Below, in pieces: positions 5,899 through 7,675 of a DNA stretch of 7,675 nucleotides. Each line of letters begins with the position of its first letter. Positions within the stretch are counted from its first letter, which is position 1. Source of the DNA: CAZUZD01 sp964624465. Its GTDB lineage: Bacteria > Planctomycetota > Planctomycetia > Isosphaerales > Isosphaeraceae. Made by a program: the position numbers and the translations under genes. Where the stretch lies: NCBI GenBank assembly GCA_964624465.1, contig CAZUZD010000295.1, positions 1 through 7,675 on the forward strand, written 5' to 3'. The notes beneath the pieces were generated by a model. That model was not told the DNA's origin. It did no database searches and was given only the letters and a program-made list of their open reading frames with translations.

Positions 5899-7197
5899 TC
5901 AGTCCGGCGGCCGGGTCGGCCGCGTCCGGCCGGAACCGGCCAGCGCCGCCAGCCCGAACGCGGGCACCAGCGCCGGGATCCGGTACCGGATCGAGCTGAC
6001 GAACAGCAGGTGCAGGCCGGCGAAGTAGAGCACCGGCCCGGCCAGCAGCGCCAGCGTGAGCCAGTCGCGCCGCCGCACGCAGCCGGCCGCCCCGGCGAGG
6101 ATCAGCGCATACAGCGGCACGGTCACCAGCGCGCTGGCGACCGCCCCGGCCGGCGAGTGGAACTGGTCGGCGTTCGGCCAGGGGCTCCAGAACCGTCGCG
6201 CCTTGATCGCGGCCAGCTCCAGCACCCGCGCGGGATGCGCCCGCGCCCAGGCGACGGCCTGCCGCCGCAGCCGGTCGTCCTGCGTCGTCTCGTCCCACGA
6301 CCGCACGGTCGGGTCGTCGAGGAACCGCATGTCGCTGGCGCCGTCGGCGTCGGGCCGCAGGCCGTCGTAGAGGCTCGCCCCCATCCAGAGCGCCGTCGGC
6401 ACGAACCGGCCGAAGATTTGCGCGTTGCGCACCCACCAGGGGGCCAGCGTCAGGGCCACGCCGAGCGCCACGACCATCGCCTGCCGCAGCGCCATCGCCC
6501 GCCGCGCCCGACCCGCCAGCAGCACGAGCCCCACCAGGCTCAAGGGGACGAACAGGGCCCACGACGGTCGCGACAGCACGCCCAGACCCGCCGCGGCGCC
6601 CGTGGCCAGCGCGATCGTCAGCGTGCGGCGAGGGCTCCAGTCGCTCGCCCGGGCCAGGCTCGCCAGGCCCAGGAGCATGAGCAGCATCAGCGGCACGAAC
6701 ACCGCCTCGGAGAGCAGCAGCGCCGCCCCGGCCGTCGAGAAGGGCTCGAAGGCCGCGATCAGCGCCGCCCGGTTCGCCGGCGAGCGCAGGCCGGTCGGCG
6801 GCGTGGTCGCGGTCCGATCGCCGGGGTCGAGCCGTTGCACCAGGGCCGCCAGGGTGGCGACGCCCAGGGTGCCGACGATCGCCTGCACCAGCCGCACGGC
6901 CAGGGTCGAGGGGCCGAACAGGGCGCGACAGGCCGCCAGGAACAGCGGGTAGCCCGGGGTCCGCAGCGCGAAGTGCGGCTGGTCGTACTGCCAGACGACG
7001 TACGGCTGGCCCGAGCCGATCGCTCCCGCCAGGTGCCAGTAGATGTCGGCGTCGTCGAACAGGCACAGTTCCCCTCGCCGCCGCGCCAGCATCTCGACGG
7101 CCACCGCCGCGACCACTCGCACGGCGAGGGCCCCGGCCAGGATGGCCAGCAGCGTCCGTCCGGCCTGCCCGGGGCGCGGCGTGGTCGAGTCCGTCAT
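5899..7197 (-). CDS. GT39-like (GT-C fold) membrane glycosyltransferase
   Basis: Integral membrane protein of 432 aa with about ten hydrophobic segments (roughly 14-36, 98-120, 143-160, 165-181, 192-208, 212-229, 238-255, 351-372, 378-400, 403-421). GT-C/GT39 (ArnT/PMT-like) enzymes move a sugar from a polyprenyl-phosphate donor to an acceptor on the outer face of the membrane. Supporting motifs are the acidic first loop FDDADIYW at 47-54 (Asp48, Asp49, Asp51 as catalytic-base candidates), RTPGYPLF at 79-86, a conserved-looking LSEAVF with Glu164, PWWVRN at 253-258 and SSIRYRIPALVP at 401-412. A soluble loop spans ~259-350. It is on the short side and ends soon after the last helix, with no C-terminal soluble domain. 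The start keeps the first helix complete, but no clear SD precedes it. It lies between tilS and the AsmA-like gene, with gaps of 96 and 56 bp. The sugar and acceptor cannot be told. Confidence 0.85.
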   Translation of the reverse strand: MTDSTTPRPGQAGRTLLAILAGALAVRVVAAVAVEMLARRRGELCLFDDADIYWHLAGAIGSGQPYVVWQYDQPHFALRTPGYPLFLAACRALFGPSTLAVRLVQAIVGTLGVATLAALVQRLDPGDRTATTPPTGLRSPANRAALIAAFEPFSTAGAALLLSEAVFVPLMLLMLLGLASLARASDWSPRRTLTIALATGAAAGLGVLSRPSWALFVPLSLVGLVLLAGRARRAMALRQAMVVALGVALTLAPWWVRNAQIFGRFVPTALWMGASLYDGLRPDADGASDMRFLDDPTVRSWDETTQDDRLRRQAVAWARAHPARVLELAAIKARRFWSPWPNADQFHSPAGAVASALVTVPLYALILAGAAGCVRRRDWLTLALLAGPVLYFAGLHLLFVSSIRYRIPALVPAFGLAALAGSGRTRPTRPPD

Positions 7198-7293
7198 GTG
7201 GCTCGGCGACAGGGTGAACAGCGTGGTGTGAGGAGCGACGTGAGCGGGCCCGGAACGCCAGCCCGGAAGGCCGGTTCGGGACGGGCCGGGATG

Positions 7294-7675
7294 TTACGGC
7301 CGGGTGCCGGGCCGGTCAACCGCAACCGCGGCGGCCCCGGGTGCCCCGGGGCTCCAGGATACCCGCAGCCGCGCCCCGGTGCCCGGCACGACCTTCACCC
7401 GCTCGGCGATCCGGTGCCCGGCGACCCAGACGATCCCCCGGCGATCGCAGACCAGGGGAACCGCGCTTCGATCCGCCCACGGCACCCGGCGGCCCCGGAA
7501 GAAGTCGGCCAGCGGCCGCGAGTGCCCGCCCAGCCCCAGCGGCGCGAACCGGTCGCCCGCCGCCGCCGACCGCACGAGCAGGTGCGGCGCCTCCGGCGTC
7601 CCGAACGGCTCCAGGGTCCCGGCGTCGATCCACTCGGCGCGGGTCTGCATCTTGCCCTCGGCGGTCTCTGGCCCG
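7294..7675 (-). CDS. tilS: tRNA(Ile)-lysidine synthetase, C-terminal part (5' truncated by window edge)
   Basis: TilS attaches lysine to C34 of the CAU-anticodon tRNA-Ile so that it reads AUA. Only the last 126 codons are inside the window; the frame runs open through the right edge, and the Met at 7650 is internal rather than the start. Counting from that Met, the TilS C-terminal-domain pattern is clear: AAAGDRFAPLGLGG at 29-42, LADFFRGRRVP at 47-57, then DRRGIVWVAGHRIAERVKV at 69-87, matching the family pattern GDRF.PLG..G...L.DFF....VP..(R)..P.....GI.WV.G.RI..R.KV. The N-terminal PP-loop ATPase with SGGxDS would lie off the window. The stop is TAA (7294-7296), with a ~30-residue Pro/Ala/Gly-rich tail after the domain. 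The 96-bp gap to the next minus-strand gene (7198-7293) holds no structure I can name. Confidence 0.9.
   Translation of the reverse strand, partial: GPETAEGKMQTRAEWIDAGTLEPFGTPEAPHLLVRSAAAGDRFAPLGLGGHSRPLADFFRGRRVPWADRSAVPLVCDRRGIVWVAGHRIAERVKVVPGTGARLRVSWSPGAPGAAAVAVDRPGTRP

Noticed and set aside
5846..7066. 406-codon minus-strand frame overlapping the glycosyltransferase in another frame
   Set aside because: The translation is Arg/Ala/Gly/Pro-rich without membrane helices, while the 5899-7197 frame gives a coherent polytopic protein with family motifs.

Overview
The window is very GC-rich and densely coding, with strong G/C preference at third codon positions. The protein families point to a Planctomycetota genome, most likely Isosphaeraceae/Gemmataceae-like: a secreted protein with carboxypeptidase-regulatory-like repeats and a N-terminal domain of a kind I associate with planctomycetes, a giant single-pass AsmA-like envelope protein, and a short GT39-like membrane glycosyltransferase. 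This assignment is inference from protein style and composition; there is no rRNA or other direct marker.

Layout: two plus-strand genes face three minus-strand genes. On the plus strand are the 3' part of an NAD kinase gene (nadK, cut by the left edge) and, after a 120-bp gap with a good Shine-Dalgarno, a 472-aa exported protein with beta-sandwich repeats. On the minus strand, reading from the right edge, are the C-terminal part of tRNA(Ile)-lysidine synthetase (tilS, cut by the right edge), a 432-aa polytopic GT-C/GT39-type glycosyltransferase and a 1066-aa AsmA-like protein. The two convoys converge on a 293-bp non-coding stretch (2349-2641) packed with hairpins: two near-identical 31-bp hairpin repeats, an 11-bp perfect hairpin between them, and a bulged hairpin just behind the AsmA-like stop codon.

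How the genes may work together: nadK (NADP supply) and tilS (AUA decoding) are housekeeping genes. The glycosyltransferase and AsmA-like protein are 56 bp apart, probably co-transcribed, and both act at the cell envelope (glycan transfer from a lipid-linked donor; probable lipid transport between membranes). The exported 472-aa protein is also extracytoplasmic but lies on the other strand.

I see no defence system, mobile element, CRISPR array, tRNA or rRNA. The points most worth a second look are the five-fold internal repeat of the AsmA-like protein, the hairpin repeat cluster in the convergent gap, and the conserved-looking N-terminal domain of the 472-aa protein. The long open frames on the other strands of these genes are composition shadows.
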